Part shown: positions 16,907 to 26,645 of the stretch, piece after piece
How positions within the stretch are numbered: the first letter of the stretch is position 1
How the letters are laid out: each line of letters opens with the position of its first letter
Program-made: the position numbers and the translations under genes
Notes under the pieces: generated by a model
Seen by the model: the letters and a program-made list of their open reading frames with translations, nothing else
What the model was told of the DNA's origin: nothing
Database searches by the model: none
Assembly: GCF_008831045.1 (NCBI RefSeq)
Contig: NZ_WAJS01000017.1
Location: forward strand, 1 to 61,289
DNA length: 61,289 bases
Direction of reading: 5' to 3'
Origin: Adlercreutzia muris
Lineage (GTDB): Bacteria; Actinomycetota; Coriobacteriia; Coriobacteriales; Eggerthellaceae

Positions 16907-18517
16907 CTAGCACCCCGCGCAGAAGCTGCAGGCGGAGGGGGCGGTGGCGATGCCGCCGCGGGCGGTCTCGCGCAGCTCCATGGGCAGCTCGCGGCCCACC
17001 TTGTCCATCACGGCCACGTTCTCGTCGAAGGGTACGAGGTTGCTCACGCCCGCCAGCGCGATCTGGGCGCACACCAGCGCCAGGGGCGCGGCGGTGGCGT
17101 CGCGCTTCTGGCAGGGCAGCTCTACCAGGCCACCTACCGGATCGCACACCAGGCCCAGCAGGCACTGGATGACGTTCGATGCCGCATCGAGCGCTTGGGT
17201 CGGCGTGCCTCCGGCCATGGCCACGGCCGCCGCCGCCGCCATGGCCGCCGCGCTGCCCACCTCGGCCTGGCAGCCGCCCTCGGCGCCAGAGACGCTGGCG
17301 TTGCGGGCCACGATGTAGCCCACGGCCGCCGCCGTGAGGATGCCCTCGCGCAGCTCGTCGTGGCTGTAGCCGCGCACGTCGCGCATGGCCAGCAGCACGC
17401 CGGGCAGAACACCCGAGGAACCGGCCGTGGGGGTGGCCACGATAATGCCCATCTTGGCGTTGGTCTCTAGGGTGGCCAGGGCGTAGACGGCCGCCTTGGC
17501 CGTGAGCGGGTCCATGAGGCGCCGCTTGGCATCGTCGGTCTCCAGGCTGGCGGTCACCTTCGCCGCCTCTCCGCCGATGAGGCCTCCGATGGAGCGCTCG
17601 GGAGCCTCGATGGGAACCGTGGCGGCCGCATCCATGACGGCGAGCACCCGGTTCAAGTAGTCATCCACGTCGGCGGCGACGCCCTGCTTGGCGCAGAGGG
17701 CCTCTTCCCGGGCGCGGAAGGCCTCGGCGATGGTTGCGCCCTCGCGCTCGCACAGGGCTAGAAGCTCCGCGCCGCTCGTGTAGTTCCAGCGCGCAAACGC
17801 CTCGTCGGCGCCGGGCGGCACCGCCACGGCCGCGCCGTCGGTGGCGCTCATGGCCGGGATAATGCGGGCGTTCAGGATATCCGGGTGCAGGATGAGGTAG
17901 TCGCGCACCTTGCCGTCCACGTCGTCGTCGGTCTCGAGCACGGTGAAGGCGTCGCCGCGCTTCTCGGTGCGGTGGAGGTTGGCCGTGGCGATGTTGATGC
18001 CGCAGCTCGCGAGCACCGAGGAGATGTGGGCCAGCACCCCGCGCACGTCGTGCTGGTGCACCACCACGCTCGTGTGTTCGCCGGTGATGTCCACGTCGAT
18101 GCCGTTGATGCGCCGGATGACCGCGGCGCCCCCGCCGATAGAGACGCCGCGCATGTCGAGCACGGTGCCCTCGCCGTCCTCGCAGTGCACGTCTACGGTA
18201 TTGGGGTGGTCGCAGGGGCTGGCGGTGTCCCAGATAATATCGACCTCCACGCCCGCCCGCTCGGCCAATGCGAAGGAGCGCGAGACGTCCGGGTCGTCGG
18301 CGGCCAGGCCGATGATGCCGGCCACGAGGGCCTTGTCGGTGCCATGCCCGCTGCCCGTGGCGGCGAAGGAACCGTAGAGCGTGAAGGTCACGCGCTCGGG
18401 GTTGCCGCCGAAGAGCTTGCGCGCAATGGAGGCGATGCGCAGGGCACCAGCCGTGTGCGAGCTGGACGGGCCCACCATGATGGGGCCGATGATATCCCGC
18501 AGACCGTAGGTTTTCAT
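16907..18517 (-). CDS. L-serine ammonia-lyase, iron-sulfur type, single chain
   Basis: 536 aa. It deaminates L-serine to pyruvate and ammonia. The beta part comes first (about 1-220; SSSHTAGA at 18-24, an ACT-type segment near 150-210), then the alpha part. Cysteines in GGCQAEVG, CLLGLVCDPVGG and the terminal CSFCAGC (530, 533, 536) fit a [4Fe-4S] enzyme with its C-terminal Cys tail. Bacillus and Clostridium usually split these parts (SdaAB, SdaAA); here they are fused as in E. coli SdaA. ATG 18517 follows CGAAAGGAGCAGC. Divergent from ppaC. Confidence 0.92.
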   Translation of the reverse strand: MKTYGLRDIIGPIMVGPSSSHTAGALRIASIARKLFGGNPERVTFTLYGSFAATGSGHGTDKALVAGIIGLAADDPDVSRSFALAERAGVEVDIIWDTASPCDHPNTVDVHCEDGEGTVLDMRGVSIGGGAAVIRRINGIDVDITGEHTSVVVHQHDVRGVLAHISSVLASCGINIATANLHRTEKRGDAFTVLETDDDVDGKVRDYLILHPDILNARIIPAMSATDGAAVAVPPGADEAFARWNYTSGAELLALCEREGATIAEAFRAREEALCAKQGVAADVDDYLNRVLAVMDAAATVPIEAPERSIGGLIGGEAAKVTASLETDDAKRRLMDPLTAKAAVYALATLETNAKMGIIVATPTAGSSGVLPGVLLAMRDVRGYSHDELREGILTAAAVGYIVARNASVSGAEGGCQAEVGSAAAMAAAAAVAMAGGTPTQALDAASNVIQCLLGLVCDPVGGLVELPCQKRDATAAPLALVCAQIALAGVSNLVPFDENVAVMDKVGRELPMELRETARGGIATAPSACSFCAGC

Positions 18518-18733
18518 GCTGCTCCTTTCGCGGGCGCCGCGGCCTCGTCCGCCCGATCGCCGGTAGAACCGGGGCTCGCGGGTGGCGCTGCCCGCCGTCG
18601 GCCGCGCGAGCATTTGTTTTCGTCGCAGAACGCTATCATAGCCCATCGCCACCGAGGGCTGGGAGGGGTATACTGCCTCAAAACCGTAAATTGGTATAAG
18701 GTGAGATTGGTACAAGAACAGAAAGGGGCACCA

Positions 18734-19702
18734 ATGACCGCCAAGATTCTCGTCGTGGGCCATCGCAATCCCGACAACGACTCCATTTCCGCCGCTGTGG
18801 GATACGCGCATCTGAAGAACGCCCTGGCCGCCCGCGACGGTGAGGCCGAGGCCGTCGAGTACGTGCCCGCCCGCCTGGGCCCCCTGCCCGTGGAGAGCGC
18901 GTGGCTTCTCGAGCGCAACGATATTCCCGAGCCAGTGCTCATCGACAACGTGAACCCCGTCGAGCATGACGGCGAGACGGTGCGCCAGAAGGTCATCCTC
19001 GTGGATCACAACGAGGTGGCCCAGGCCGCTCCGGGTATCGAGGAGGCCGAGGTCGTGGAGATCATCGATCACCACCGCATCGCCGATGTCACCACGGCCA
19101 ATCCCATCTTGTTCTTGAACCTGCCCATCGGATCCACGGCCACTATCGTCACGCTGCAGTTCCGCCAGACCGGCATCGAGCTGCCCGACGCCATCGCCCG
19201 GGTGCTCCTGTCCGCCATCCTCACCGACACGGTCATTATGAAGTCTCCCACCTGCACCCAGGTGGATATCGACCAGGTGAACTTCCTGGCCGACAAGCTC
19301 GGCATCGACGCCGTGGAGTTCGGCATGGAGATCTTCCGCACCCGCGGCGGCGAGGATACCATGCCCATTGCCAAGCTCGTGGAGGCCGATTCCAAGGAGT
19401 TCAAGGTCAACGATGACGTGACCGTGCTCATCGCCCAGCGCGAGACGGTGGACCTGCCCTGTGTGATGGGCCGCGAGGCCGAGATTCGCGAGCACATGAA
19501 GAAGCTCGTGGAAGGCAACGGCTACGAGTTCGCTCTGCTGCTGGTCACCGACATTTTGGCCGAGGGAAGCCAGTTCATCGTGGAGGGCGACCCTGCCCGC
19601 GTGAACCGCGTCTTCGAGATCGAGTGCTGCGAGGGCGGCAACTGGATGCCCGGCGTGCTGTCCCGCAAGAAGCAGGTGGCGGCTCCCATTCTGGCTTCGT
19701 AG
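18734..19702 (+). CDS. ppaC: Manganese-dependent inorganic pyrophosphatase (family II)
   Basis: 322 aa DHH-superfamily pyrophosphatase that hydrolyses PPi and so drives biosynthesis. Metal-binding motifs are GHRNPDNDS (9-17), DHN (91-93) and DHH (112-114), with the C-terminal DHHA2 substrate-lid domain from about 190. No CBS regulatory insert is present, so this is the plain form. ATG follows GAAAGGGGCACCA. A TATACT at 18669-18674 may be its -10. An imperfect hairpin lies just after the stop (about 19710-19732). Confidence 0.92.
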   Translation: MTAKILVVGHRNPDNDSISAAVGYAHLKNALAARDGEAEAVEYVPARLGPLPVESAWLLERNDIPEPVLIDNVNPVEHDGETVRQKVILVDHNEVAQAAPGIEEAEVVEIIDHHRIADVTTANPILFLNLPIGSTATIVTLQFRQTGIELPDAIARVLLSAILTDTVIMKSPTCTQVDIDQVNFLADKLGIDAVEFGMEIFRTRGGEDTMPIAKLVEADSKEFKVNDDVTVLIAQRETVDLPCVMGREAEIREHMKKLVEGNGYEFALLLVTDILAEGSQFIVEGDPARVNRVFEIECCEGGNWMPGVLSRKKQVAAPILAS

Positions 19703-19749
19703 AAGCCTCGTAATAATTCCCCGGAGAATTACTGCGCGACGCTGCGGGT

Positions 19750-19866
19750 CCGACAGGCACCTGGCCCGGCCCCTTGTTTTTGCCACGGCACGGTGCGAAG
19801 GCCGCTCGGGCAAAAGGCGGGGCAATCCCAGGCGCCTGCCGGACCCTCGCTGTTTTTCCTTGGGCG
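19750..19866 (+). repeat. Folded intergenic element, copy 2 (upstream of the M20 peptidase); candidate structured RNA
   Basis: The second copy of the element at 8301-8415. The closing stem here is 19754-19764 with 19828-19838 (10 of 11 pairs). The conserved 15-mer is at 19795-19809, CCCTCGCTG at 19844-19852 and TTCCTTGGGCG at 19856-19866. Relative to copy 1, one stem pair is C-G there and A-T here, and another is T-A there and C-G here. It ends 46 nt before the peptidase start, in the same orientation to the downstream gene as copy 1. Confidence 0.6.
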
Positions 19867-19912
19867 CATTCCTGCGACCAAAAGTTTCGGAGTTTTGGAA
19901 AGAAGGACCCCT

Positions 19913-21136
19913 ATGAATCCCGACCGCGTGCTGGAATCGTTTCTGGAGATGGTGGCCATCGAGAGCCCGTCGTGGCACGAGGCTCCTATGGCCGCCTGCT
20001 GCGCGGAGAAGCTGGCCGAGATGGGATTTACCGTCGCCTTCGACGCTTCGGCGGCGGAAACCGGGTCAGATACGGGCAACCTCATCGCGCATCTGCCGGG
20101 CACGGTGCCAGGGCGCGTGGCGTTCTCGGCCCATCTGGACACGGTGAAGCCCTGCGCGGGCATCGAGGCCGTGGTGGAGACGCGTCATATCTGCGATGAT
20201 GTGACCTGCCGCATGGCCGAGGTGGTGTGCTCGGCGGGGGACACCATTCTGTCGGCCGACGACAAGGCTGGTATTGCGGCCATCTTCGAGGGCGTGCGCT
20301 CGGTCGTGGAGTCCGGCGCCGTGCGCCCCGATATCACGGTGCTGCTCACCACCTGCGAGGAGCAGAGCCTGCTCGGCTCCTCGGCTCTTGCCGACGACGC
20401 GCTCGCGTGGCCGGCCGATCTGCCGGCGGCCTCGCGCGGCACTGCTGCCGGGGGGCTTTTGGGCGACGGCGCCGCCCCTTCCGAGCCGGTGCCGCTGTTC
20501 GTGCTCGATGCCGACGGGGCGCCGGGCACCATCATTATGGGCGCGCCCTACCACTGGACCCTGCGCGCCCGCATCGAGGGCCGCGCCGCCCATGCCGGGG
20601 TGGAGCCGGAGGAGGGGGTGTCCGCCATTCAGATCGCCGCCGCCGCGGTGGCCACCATGCCGCTCGGCCGCATCGATGAGTGCACCACGGCCAACGTCGG
20701 CCACATCGAGGGCGGCGTGGCCGTGAACATCGTGCCGGCCGCTTGCGAGCTGGAAGGGGAGTGCCGCTCGCTTTTCGAGGATCGCGTGCTTGCCCAGCGT
20801 GATGCTATGACCGCGGCTTTGGAAGAGGCCGCCGAGCGCCTCGGCGGCATGGTGGAAGTGGCTTGGGAGCTCGACTACCCGGCCGTGGTCCACGAAGCGG
20901 GTGACGCCATTGTGGGGCATCTGGAGGCCGCCGCGGCCGCCTGCGGGCTGCCTGTGCGCCATGCCGTCTCCGGTGGCGGGGCCGATGCCAATGTGCTTTC
21001 CGCCAAAGGGGCCGATGCCATTACCCTGGGGATAGGCATGACCAACTTCCACAGCACCGACGAGTACATCGAAGTGGCCGATCTTCAGAATATGGCCCGC
21101 TACGTCGAGGCCATCATCGCCGAGTACGCCTGCTAG
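19913..21136 (+). CDS. M20-family zinc aminopeptidase, peptidase T-like
   Basis: 407 aa. Metal ligands of the M20 clan are visible: SAHLDTV (His/Asp), ILSADDKAGIA (bridging Asp), TCEEQSLLGS (catalytic Glu pair), and the late histidine in TNFHSTDEYI. The dimerisation/lid domain spans about 205-315, with the HAGVEPEEGVSAI signature typical of PepT-like tripeptidases. An insertion rich in Ala/Gly (about 165-185) follows the EE motif. The ATG follows GAAAGAAGGACCCCT. It lies alone behind the folded repeat; peptide use is inferred from family. Confidence 0.8.
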   Translation: MNPDRVLESFLEMVAIESPSWHEAPMAACCAEKLAEMGFTVAFDASAAETGSDTGNLIAHLPGTVPGRVAFSAHLDTVKPCAGIEAVVETRHICDDVTCRMAEVVCSAGDTILSADDKAGIAAIFEGVRSVVESGAVRPDITVLLTTCEEQSLLGSSALADDALAWPADLPAASRGTAAGGLLGDGAAPSEPVPLFVLDADGAPGTIIMGAPYHWTLRARIEGRAAHAGVEPEEGVSAIQIAAAAVATMPLGRIDECTTANVGHIEGGVAVNIVPAACELEGECRSLFEDRVLAQRDAMTAALEEAAERLGGMVEVAWELDYPAVVHEAGDAIVGHLEAAAAACGLPVRHAVSGGGADANVLSAKGADAITLGIGMTNFHSTDEYIEVADLQNMARYVEAIIAEYAC

Positions 21137-21148
21137 GAATCTTTTCTC

Positions 21149-21367
21149 CCGAAAATAAAGAAGTTTCCCACCCGAAAATGACGAAGTTTTCTGCCCGAAA
21201 ATGGTGAAGCGGTTGGGCGCATCGTCATTTTCGGGCTGCGGGGTGGGCATACCGGCACTTTCAGTCGTGCGCCTGACCTGGTATTTGTCGCATATCGCCA
21301 GATCAGATAGGGGGTTTGGAAATGCCCCGAAATGACGGTGCGCCCGGCCGCTTCGTCATTTCGGGGC
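21149..21367. repeat. Inverted-repeat element, copy 2, with adjoining direct repeats
   Basis: Arms of 44 nt (21193-21236 and 21324-21367) match as inverted repeats at about 35 of 44 positions, and each arm is itself nearly palindromic. The centre contains GCCTGACCTGGTATTT (21271-21286), the core also present at 9748-9763. Six of the arm differences would be G-U pairs in a plus-strand transcript. Upstream, the motif CCCGAAAATGACGAAG recurs at 21149, 21171 and 21194 (22-23 bp period). No gene is encoded here; a run of CACCCTCCAGGGCAGG-like repeats follows to about 21440. Confidence 0.6.
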
Positions 21368-21519
21368 AGGGCACCCTCCAGGGCAGGCCGCCCTCCAGGG
21401 CAGGAGCTCACCCTCCGGGGCAGGGCGCCCTCGTGCGGGCAGCTTCGGGACGTATTTCCCAGTTGTGAACGTTTTGTGCCGCTCATCGGAAGATATGGAC
21501 ACGCCCGGATGCGTGGCGT

Positions 21520-21572
21520 TTGACACACGGCGGGAACCCTCGTAGTATGCATCCTCACGCCTCTGGGAGGCG
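21520..21572 (+). promoter_or_regulatory. Promoter and attenuator-like leader of the str/S10 operon
   Basis: TTGACA (21520-21525), 17-nt spacer and TAGTAT (21543-21548) form a near-consensus sigma-70 promoter. Eight nt beyond the -10 hexamer is a hairpin CGCCTC-TGG-GAGGCG (21558-21572) followed by CTTGTTTTG, which resembles a transcription attenuator. rpsL starts 50 nt further on, after AAAGGAAAGGAAAAGAGTC. Confidence 0.75.
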
Positions 21573-21621
21573 CTTGTTTTGTGCAGTGTAAGCTCGTGGA
21601 TAAAAGGAAAGGAAAAGAGTC

Positions 21622-21993
21622 TTGCCTACAATCAACCAGCTGGTCCGCAAGGGCCGCAAGAAGTCGGTCGACAAGTCGAAGACCCCGGCTCTCAAGGGCA
21701 ACCCGCAGAAGCGCGGCGTGTGCACTCGCGTGTACACCACCACCCCGAAGAAGCCGAACTCCGCTCTTCGCAAGGTCTGCCGCGTGCGTCTCGTCAACGG
21801 TATGGAGGTCACGGCCTACATCCCCGGCGAGGGCCACAACCTCCAGGAGCACTCCATGGTGCTCATCCGCGGCGGTCGTGTAAAGGACCTTCCCGGTGTC
21901 CGCTACAAGGTCATCCGCGCGGCGCTCGACTGCGCTGCGGTGGACAACCGCAAGCAGGCCCGCAGCCGCTATGGCGCCAAGCGCCCGAAATAA
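21622..21993 (+). CDS. rpsL: 30S ribosomal protein S12
   Basis: 123 aa, TTG start. Universal decoding-centre protein: [18 protein letters not shown] and the [11 protein letters not shown] and [11 protein letters not shown] loops are intact. The lysines whose mutation gives streptomycin resistance in other bacteria are wild type (the KK of TPKKPNS, the K of RVKDLPG). First gene of the operon, with promoter at 21520-21548. Confidence 0.97.
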   Translation: MPTINQLVRKGRKKSVDKSKTPALKGNPQKRGVCTRVYTTTPKKPNSALRKVCRVRLVNGMEVTAYIPGEGHNLQEHSMVLIRGGRVKDLPGVRYKVIRAALDCAAVDNRKQARSRYGAKRPK

Positions 21994-22079
21994 CATTCGT
22001 TAAGCCGCGCGGGCCGAAGGGTTCGGCCTAATGGGCGGGGCACCGCCCCGAAGCGCGCAGAAGCAAAAGGAGAAACTAC

Positions 22080-22550
22080 ATGCCGCGTCGTGCAGCAGCA
22101 GTCCGCCGCGAAACGCAGCCGGACGCAAAGTTCAACAACCGTCTCGTCACGCAGCTGATCAACAAGGTCCTGCTTGACGGTAAGAAGTCCACCGCCGAGA
22201 ACATCGTCTACGGTGCCTTCGATCTGGTCGCCGAGAAGACCGGCGAGGATCCGCTGGCCGTGTTCAAGAAGGCCATGGACAACGTGCGCCCCACCCTCGA
22301 GTGCAAGCCGAAGCGCGTGGGCGGCGCCACCTACCAGGTGCCGATGGAGGTCAACTCCCGTCGTGCCACTACCCTGGCCATCCGTTGGATCGTCGACTTC
22401 TCGCGCAAGCGCAAGGAGCACACCATGATCCAGCGTCTCGCCAACGAGATCATCGACGCTTCCGAGAACACCGGCGCCGCCGTGAAGAAGCGCGAGGATA
22501 TGTACAAGATGGCCGAGGCTAACCGTGCGTTCTCGCACTACCGCTTCTAA
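22080..22550 (+). CDS. rpsG: 30S ribosomal protein S7
   Basis: 156 aa, the normal bacterial length. [11 protein letters not shown] start, then the conserved [14 protein letters not shown] and a C-terminal helix ending in NRAFSHYRF. It nucleates assembly of the 30S head. ATG follows AAAAGGAGAAACTAC. The 86-nt spacer after rpsL is where S7 autocontrols in E. coli; no matching fold was verified here. Confidence 0.97.
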   Translation: MPRRAAAVRRETQPDAKFNNRLVTQLINKVLLDGKKSTAENIVYGAFDLVAEKTGEDPLAVFKKAMDNVRPTLECKPKRVGGATYQVPMEVNSRRATTLAIRWIVDFSRKRKEHTMIQRLANEIIDASENTGAAVKKREDMYKMAEANRAFSHYRF

Positions 22551-22564
22551 GGCTGGTGTGATAT

Positions 22565-24682
22565 ATGGCTAAAATCGATCTGAAGGATACGCGCAATATC
22601 GGCATCATGGCCCACATCGATGCAGGCAAGACCACCACGACCGAGCGCATCCTCTACTACACGGGCAAGACCCACAAGATCGGCGAGGTGCACGACGGTG
22701 CCGCTACCATGGACTGGATGGTCCAGGAGCAGGAGCGCGGCGTGACCATCACCGCTGCCGCCACCACTTGCTTTTGGAAGTACCCCGGCGGCGCTGCCGG
22801 CGGCAAGGAGTACCGCTTCCAGATCATCGACACCCCCGGCCACGTGGACTTCACGGCCGAGGTGGAGCGTTCCCTGCGCGTGCTCGACGGCACCGTGGCC
22901 GTGTTCGACGCCGTTGCCGGCGTGCAGCCGCAGTCCGAGACCGTGTGGCGCCAGGCTGAGCGCTACGGCGTGCCCCGCATCGCCTTCATCAACAAGTACG
23001 ACCGCGTGGGCGCCGACTTCTTCCATGCCATCCAGACCATGCGCGATCGTCTGGGTGCCAAGGCCGTGGCCGCCCAGGTTCCCATGGGCGCCGAGGACAA
23101 CTTCTGGGGCGTCATCGACCTGGTGACCATGACCGCCTGGGACTTCAAGGCCGACGACAAGGGCATGACCTACCCCGAGCCCATGGATGCCATCCCGGCC
23201 GAGTTCGCCGACGATGCCGCCATGTACCGCCAGGAGCTTCTGGAGGCCGCCGCCGACTGCGACGACGATCTCATGGAGAAGGTCCTCATGGAGGAAGAGG
23301 TCACGGTCGAGGAGCTGAAGGCCGCCATCCGCAAGGGTGTCATCGCCTGCCAGATCAACCCGGTGTTCGTGGGCTCCGCCTACAAGAACAAGGGCGTGCA
23401 GGAGCTGCTGGACGCCGTGGTCGACTACATGCCGTCCCCGGTTGACATCCCCGCCATCAAGGGCACCAACCCCGACACCGATGCCGAGGAGGAGCGTCCC
23501 GCCGACGTGAAGGCCCCGTTCTCTTCCCTGGCCTTCAAGATCATGACCGACCCCTACGTGGGCAAGCTCACTTACCTGCGCGTCTACTCCGGCGCCCTGG
23601 ACGCGGGCAGCTACGTGCTGAACGCCGTGAAGGGCAAGAAGGAGCGCATCGGACGCTTGCTGCAGATGCACTCCAACCAGCGCGTGGACATCGACGCCTG
23701 CCAGGCTGGCGACATCGTCGCCGTCGTGGGTCTGAAGGATACCTCCACCGGTGACACCCTGTGCGCCGAGAACGCGCCGATCATCCTGGAGTCCATGGAG
23801 TTCGCCGATCCGGTTATCGACATTGCCGTGGAGCCCAAGACCAAGGCCGAGCAGGACAAGATGGGCGTGGCTCTGGCCAAGCTGGCCGAGGAGGATCCGA
23901 CCTTCCGCGTGTCTACCAACCACGAGACCGGCCAGACCATCATCGCCGGCATGGGCGAGCTGCACCTGGAGATCATCGTCGACCGCCTGCTGCGCGAGTT
24001 CAAGGTGGAGGCCAACGTGGGCAAGCCCCAGGTTGCCTACCGCGAGCGTCCGGGTCACGAGGTGCTGAATGCCGAGGGCAAGTTCGTACGCCAGTCCGGT
24101 GGTCGCGGCCAGTACGGTCATGCGGTCATCAACATGTACCCGCAGGAGGCCGGCAAGGGTTACGAGTTCGTCAACAAGATCGTCGGCGGCGTGGTGCCCA
24201 AGGAGTACATCCCCTCCATCGACAAGGGCATCCAGGAGGCGCTGAACTCCGGCGTTCTGGCCGGCTATCCGGTCGAGGACGTGAAGGTCGAGCTCATCGA
24301 CGGCTCCTACCACGACGTTGACTCCTCCGAGGCTGCCTTCAAGGTGGCCGGCTCCATGGCCATCAAGGACGCCCTGCGCAAGTCCAACCCGGTCATCTTG
24401 GAGCCCGTCATGGCCGTCGAGGTGGAGACTCCCGAGGAGTACACCGGCTTTGTCATGGGCGATATCCCGTCCCGCCGCGGCCTCATCCAGGGCCAGGAGC
24501 AGCGCAGCTCCTCGGTCGTCATCGAGGCGAAGGTTCCGCTGGGCAACATGTTCGGTTACGCGACCGACCTGCGCAGCGGCACCCAGGGCCGTGCGGTGTA
24601 CACCATGCAGTTCGACTCCTACGAGCCCGTGCCCAAGTCCGTGCAGGACGAGATCATCAGCAAGGCCGGCGGCAACGCCTAG
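22565..24682 (+). CDS. fusA: Elongation factor G
   Basis: 705-aa translocase GTPase. G1 AHIDAGKT is at residues 16-23, G3 DTPGH at 89-93 and G4 NKYD at 143-146 (most EF-Gs have NKMD; the Tyr is a conservative curiosity). Domains II-V follow, with [12 protein letters not shown] in domain IV and the C-terminal [16 protein letters not shown]. It starts 14 nt after rpsG. In many bacteria tuf follows fusA; here rpsJ does, so tuf must lie elsewhere. Confidence 0.97.
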   Translation: MAKIDLKDTRNIGIMAHIDAGKTTTTERILYYTGKTHKIGEVHDGAATMDWMVQEQERGVTITAAATTCFWKYPGGAAGGKEYRFQIIDTPGHVDFTAEVERSLRVLDGTVAVFDAVAGVQPQSETVWRQAERYGVPRIAFINKYDRVGADFFHAIQTMRDRLGAKAVAAQVPMGAEDNFWGVIDLVTMTAWDFKADDKGMTYPEPMDAIPAEFADDAAMYRQELLEAAADCDDDLMEKVLMEEEVTVEELKAAIRKGVIACQINPVFVGSAYKNKGVQELLDAVVDYMPSPVDIPAIKGTNPDTDAEEERPADVKAPFSSLAFKIMTDPYVGKLTYLRVYSGALDAGSYVLNAVKGKKERIGRLLQMHSNQRVDIDACQAGDIVAVVGLKDTSTGDTLCAENAPIILESMEFADPVIDIAVEPKTKAEQDKMGVALAKLAEEDPTFRVSTNHETGQTIIAGMGELHLEIIVDRLLREFKVEANVGKPQVAYRERPGHEVLNAEGKFVRQSGGRGQYGHAVINMYPQEAGKGYEFVNKIVGGVVPKEYIPSIDKGIQEALNSGVLAGYPVEDVKVELIDGSYHDVDSSEAAFKVAGSMAIKDALRKSNPVILEPVMAVEVETPEEYTGFVMGDIPSRRGLIQGQEQRSSSVVIEAKVPLGNMFGYATDLRSGTQGRAVYTMQFDSYEPVPKSVQDEIISKAGGNA

Positions 24683-24719
24683 GGCGCCCGTCAGCAACTT
24701 CTATTTGGAGGTAATGTAA

Positions 24720-25028
24720 GTGGCAAGTCAGAAGATTCGCATCCGCCTGAAGGGGTACGATCATGAGATCGTGGATCAGTCCACGCGCCTCATCGTCGAT
24801 ACCGCTCAGAAGACGGGTGCCAAGGTTTCCGGTCCTATTCCGCTGCCGACGGAGCGCAACCTGTACTGCGTCATCCGCGGTCCCCACGTGAACAAGGACT
24901 CCCGCGAGCAGTTCGAGATGCGCACCCACAAGCGCCTCATCGACATCCTGGAGCCGACCCCCAACACGGTCGATTCCCTGATGCGTCTCGATCTCCCCGC
25001 TGGCGTTGACATCGAGATCAAGCTGTAA
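24720..25028 (+). CDS. rpsJ: 30S ribosomal protein S10
   Basis: 102 aa, GTG start after GGAGGTAATGTAA. Conserved [17 protein letters not shown]-terminus, [14 protein letters not shown] and [22 protein letters not shown]10 also pairs with NusB at boxA antitermination sites. It begins the S10 operon, here continuous with the str genes. Confidence 0.97.
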   Translation: MASQKIRIRLKGYDHEIVDQSTRLIVDTAQKTGAKVSGPIPLPTERNLYCVIRGPHVNKDSREQFEMRTHKRLIDILEPTPNTVDSLMRLDLPAGVDIEIKL

Positions 25029-25042
25029 AGGAGGTTTGGGAC

Positions 25043-25663
25043 ATGATTAACGCTATCTATGGCAAGAAGATCGGCATGACCCAGATCTTCGACGAGGACG
25101 ACCGCATCGTTCCCGTGACGGTCATCCAGGCCGAGCCGAACACGGTGTGCCAGGTGAAGACCGTGGACACCGACGGCTACGAGGCCGTGCAGATGGGCTT
25201 CGGCTACATCAAGCCGCGCCGCGTGAACCGCCCCATGCAGGGTCACTTCGACAAGCAGGGCGCCGAGCCGAAGCGCTACCTGCGCGAGGTGCGCGTGGAG
25301 AATGCCGGCGAGTACAAGGTGGGCGACACCCAGACCGTGGCTGCCTTCGCCGAGGTGAAGAAGGTGGACGTCACCGGTACGTCCAAGGGCAAGGGCTTTG
25401 CCGGCGTCATGAAGCGCTACGGCTTTGCCGGCGGCCCGGGCGGCCATGGCGCGCACTTCCACCGCGCTCCCGGTTCCGTCGGCCAGTGCGCCACGCCCTC
25501 TCGCGTGTTCAAGGGCCTGCGCCTGCCGGGCCACATGGGCTGTGATACCGTGACCGTGAAGAACCTCGAGGTCGTGCGCATCGACGAGGAGCAGAACCTG
25601 ATCCTCGTGAAGGGCGCTGTCCCCGGCGGCAAGAACGGCATCGTGCGCGTGCGCATGGCTTAG
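25043..25663 (+). CDS. rplC: 50S ribosomal protein L3
   Basis: 206 aa. [24 protein letters not shown] start and the [23 protein letters not shown] loop that reaches toward the peptidyl-transferase centre are intact. ATG after AAAGGAGGTTTGGGAC. Fourteen nt from rpsJ. Confidence 0.97.
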   Translation: MINAIYGKKIGMTQIFDEDDRIVPVTVIQAEPNTVCQVKTVDTDGYEAVQMGFGYIKPRRVNRPMQGHFDKQGAEPKRYLREVRVENAGEYKVGDTQTVAAFAEVKKVDVTGTSKGKGFAGVMKRYGFAGGPGGHGAHFHRAPGSVGQCATPSRVFKGLRLPGHMGCDTVTVKNLEVVRIDEEQNLILVKGAVPGGKNGIVRVRMA

Positions 25664-25696
25664 TGAATCGATCGGTAACAAGGAGTTACAGAAATT

Positions 25697-26323
25697 ATGG
25701 CAACTATTGAGATTAAGGACGTGAAGGGCGCTGCCGCCGGCACGGTCGATGTGAACGACGCCGTGTTCGGTATCGAGCCGAACGTGCCTGTCATGCACCG
25801 CACCGTGAAGGCGCAGCAGGCCGGTTGGCGTCAGGGCACCGCTAACACGCGCACCCGCGGCATGGTCCGCGGCGGCGGCAAGAAGCCGTGGCGTCAGAAG
25901 GGCACCGGTCGTGCCCGCCAGGGTACCATCCGCGCTCCCCAGTGGGCTGGCGGCGGTACCGTGTTCGGCCCGCACACCCGCTCCTACGACCAGAAGGTCA
26001 ACAAGAAGGAGATCAAGCTGGCCATGCGCAGCGCCCTGTCCGCGAAGCTGGCCGACGGCGAGCTCGTGGTGGTCAAGGACTTCGATTTCGAGAAGCCCTG
26101 CACCAAGGACGCCGTGGCGCTGATCAAGGCCCTGGGTCTGGAAGGCAAGCGCATCTGCGTGGTCATCGGCAACGAGGACATCGAGGCGTTCCTGTCCTTC
26201 CGCAACATCCCCGAGGTGAACATCCTGCCGGTGGGCGATATCAATACCTACGAGCTCATTGACAACAAGGTGCTCGTCATCGCCGAGCCGTGCCTGGCCC
26301 GCATCGAGGAGGTGCTTGCATAA
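25697..26323 (+). CDS. rplD: 50S ribosomal protein L4
   Basis: 208 aa. The extended loop [18 protein letters not shown] lining the exit tunnel is conserved. In E. coli L4 represses the S10 operon. ATG after AACAAGGAGTTACAGAAATT. Its stop overlaps the rplW start (TAATG). Confidence 0.97.
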   Translation: MATIEIKDVKGAAAGTVDVNDAVFGIEPNVPVMHRTVKAQQAGWRQGTANTRTRGMVRGGGKKPWRQKGTGRARQGTIRAPQWAGGGTVFGPHTRSYDQKVNKKEIKLAMRSALSAKLADGELVVVKDFDFEKPCTKDAVALIKALGLEGKRICVVIGNEDIEAFLSFRNIPEVNILPVGDINTYELIDNKVLVIAEPCLARIEEVLA

Positions 26324-26610
26324 TGGAGAAGGATCCCCGCGACGTCATCATCCGCCCCGTCATCACGGAGCACAGCTACGATGCCATGGAGAACAACGTG
26401 TACACCTTCGAGGTAGCCAAGGACGCCAACAAGGTTGAGATTCGCCAGGCCATCGAGGCTATCTTCAAGGTGAAGGTGGTCAAGGTGAACACCCTGAACG
26501 TGAAGTCGAAGCCGAAGCGCGTTCGCTACCAGGAGGGTCGCACCCGCACCTGGAAGAAGGCCATGGTCACCCTGGCCGAGGGCGAGACCATCGAGATATT
26601 CAGCGCATGA
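26323..26610 (+). CDS. rplW: 50S ribosomal protein L23
   Basis: 95 aa. [25 protein letters not shown], the [12 protein letters not shown]-type segment and the normal terminus [18 protein letters not shown] show a complete protein. The ATG at 26323 overlaps the rplD stop, so it is coupled; the longer reading from 26290 is not the real start. rplB should follow within a few tens of bases but prophage sequence begins instead. The final codons may belong to the left attachment site. Confidence 0.95.
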   Translation: MEKDPRDVIIRPVITEHSYDAMENNVYTFEVAKDANKVEIRQAIEAIFKVKVVKVNTLNVKSKPKRVRYQEGRTRTWKKAMVTLAEGETIEIFSA

Positions 26611-26645
26611 TATAACCCCCTACCTGAACAGGGATTATATCTATC
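26590..26645. other. Probable attL region with hairpin
   Basis: Large serine recombinases join short attB and attP sites, and the integrase gene normally lies directly beside one junction; here that leaves only the end of rplW and the 30 nt after it. An imperfect hairpin spans 26609-26641: GATATAA pairs with TTATATC, and an inner CCC/GGG follows after one mismatch. The exact crossover dinucleotide cannot be found without attR or an empty site. Confidence 0.5.
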
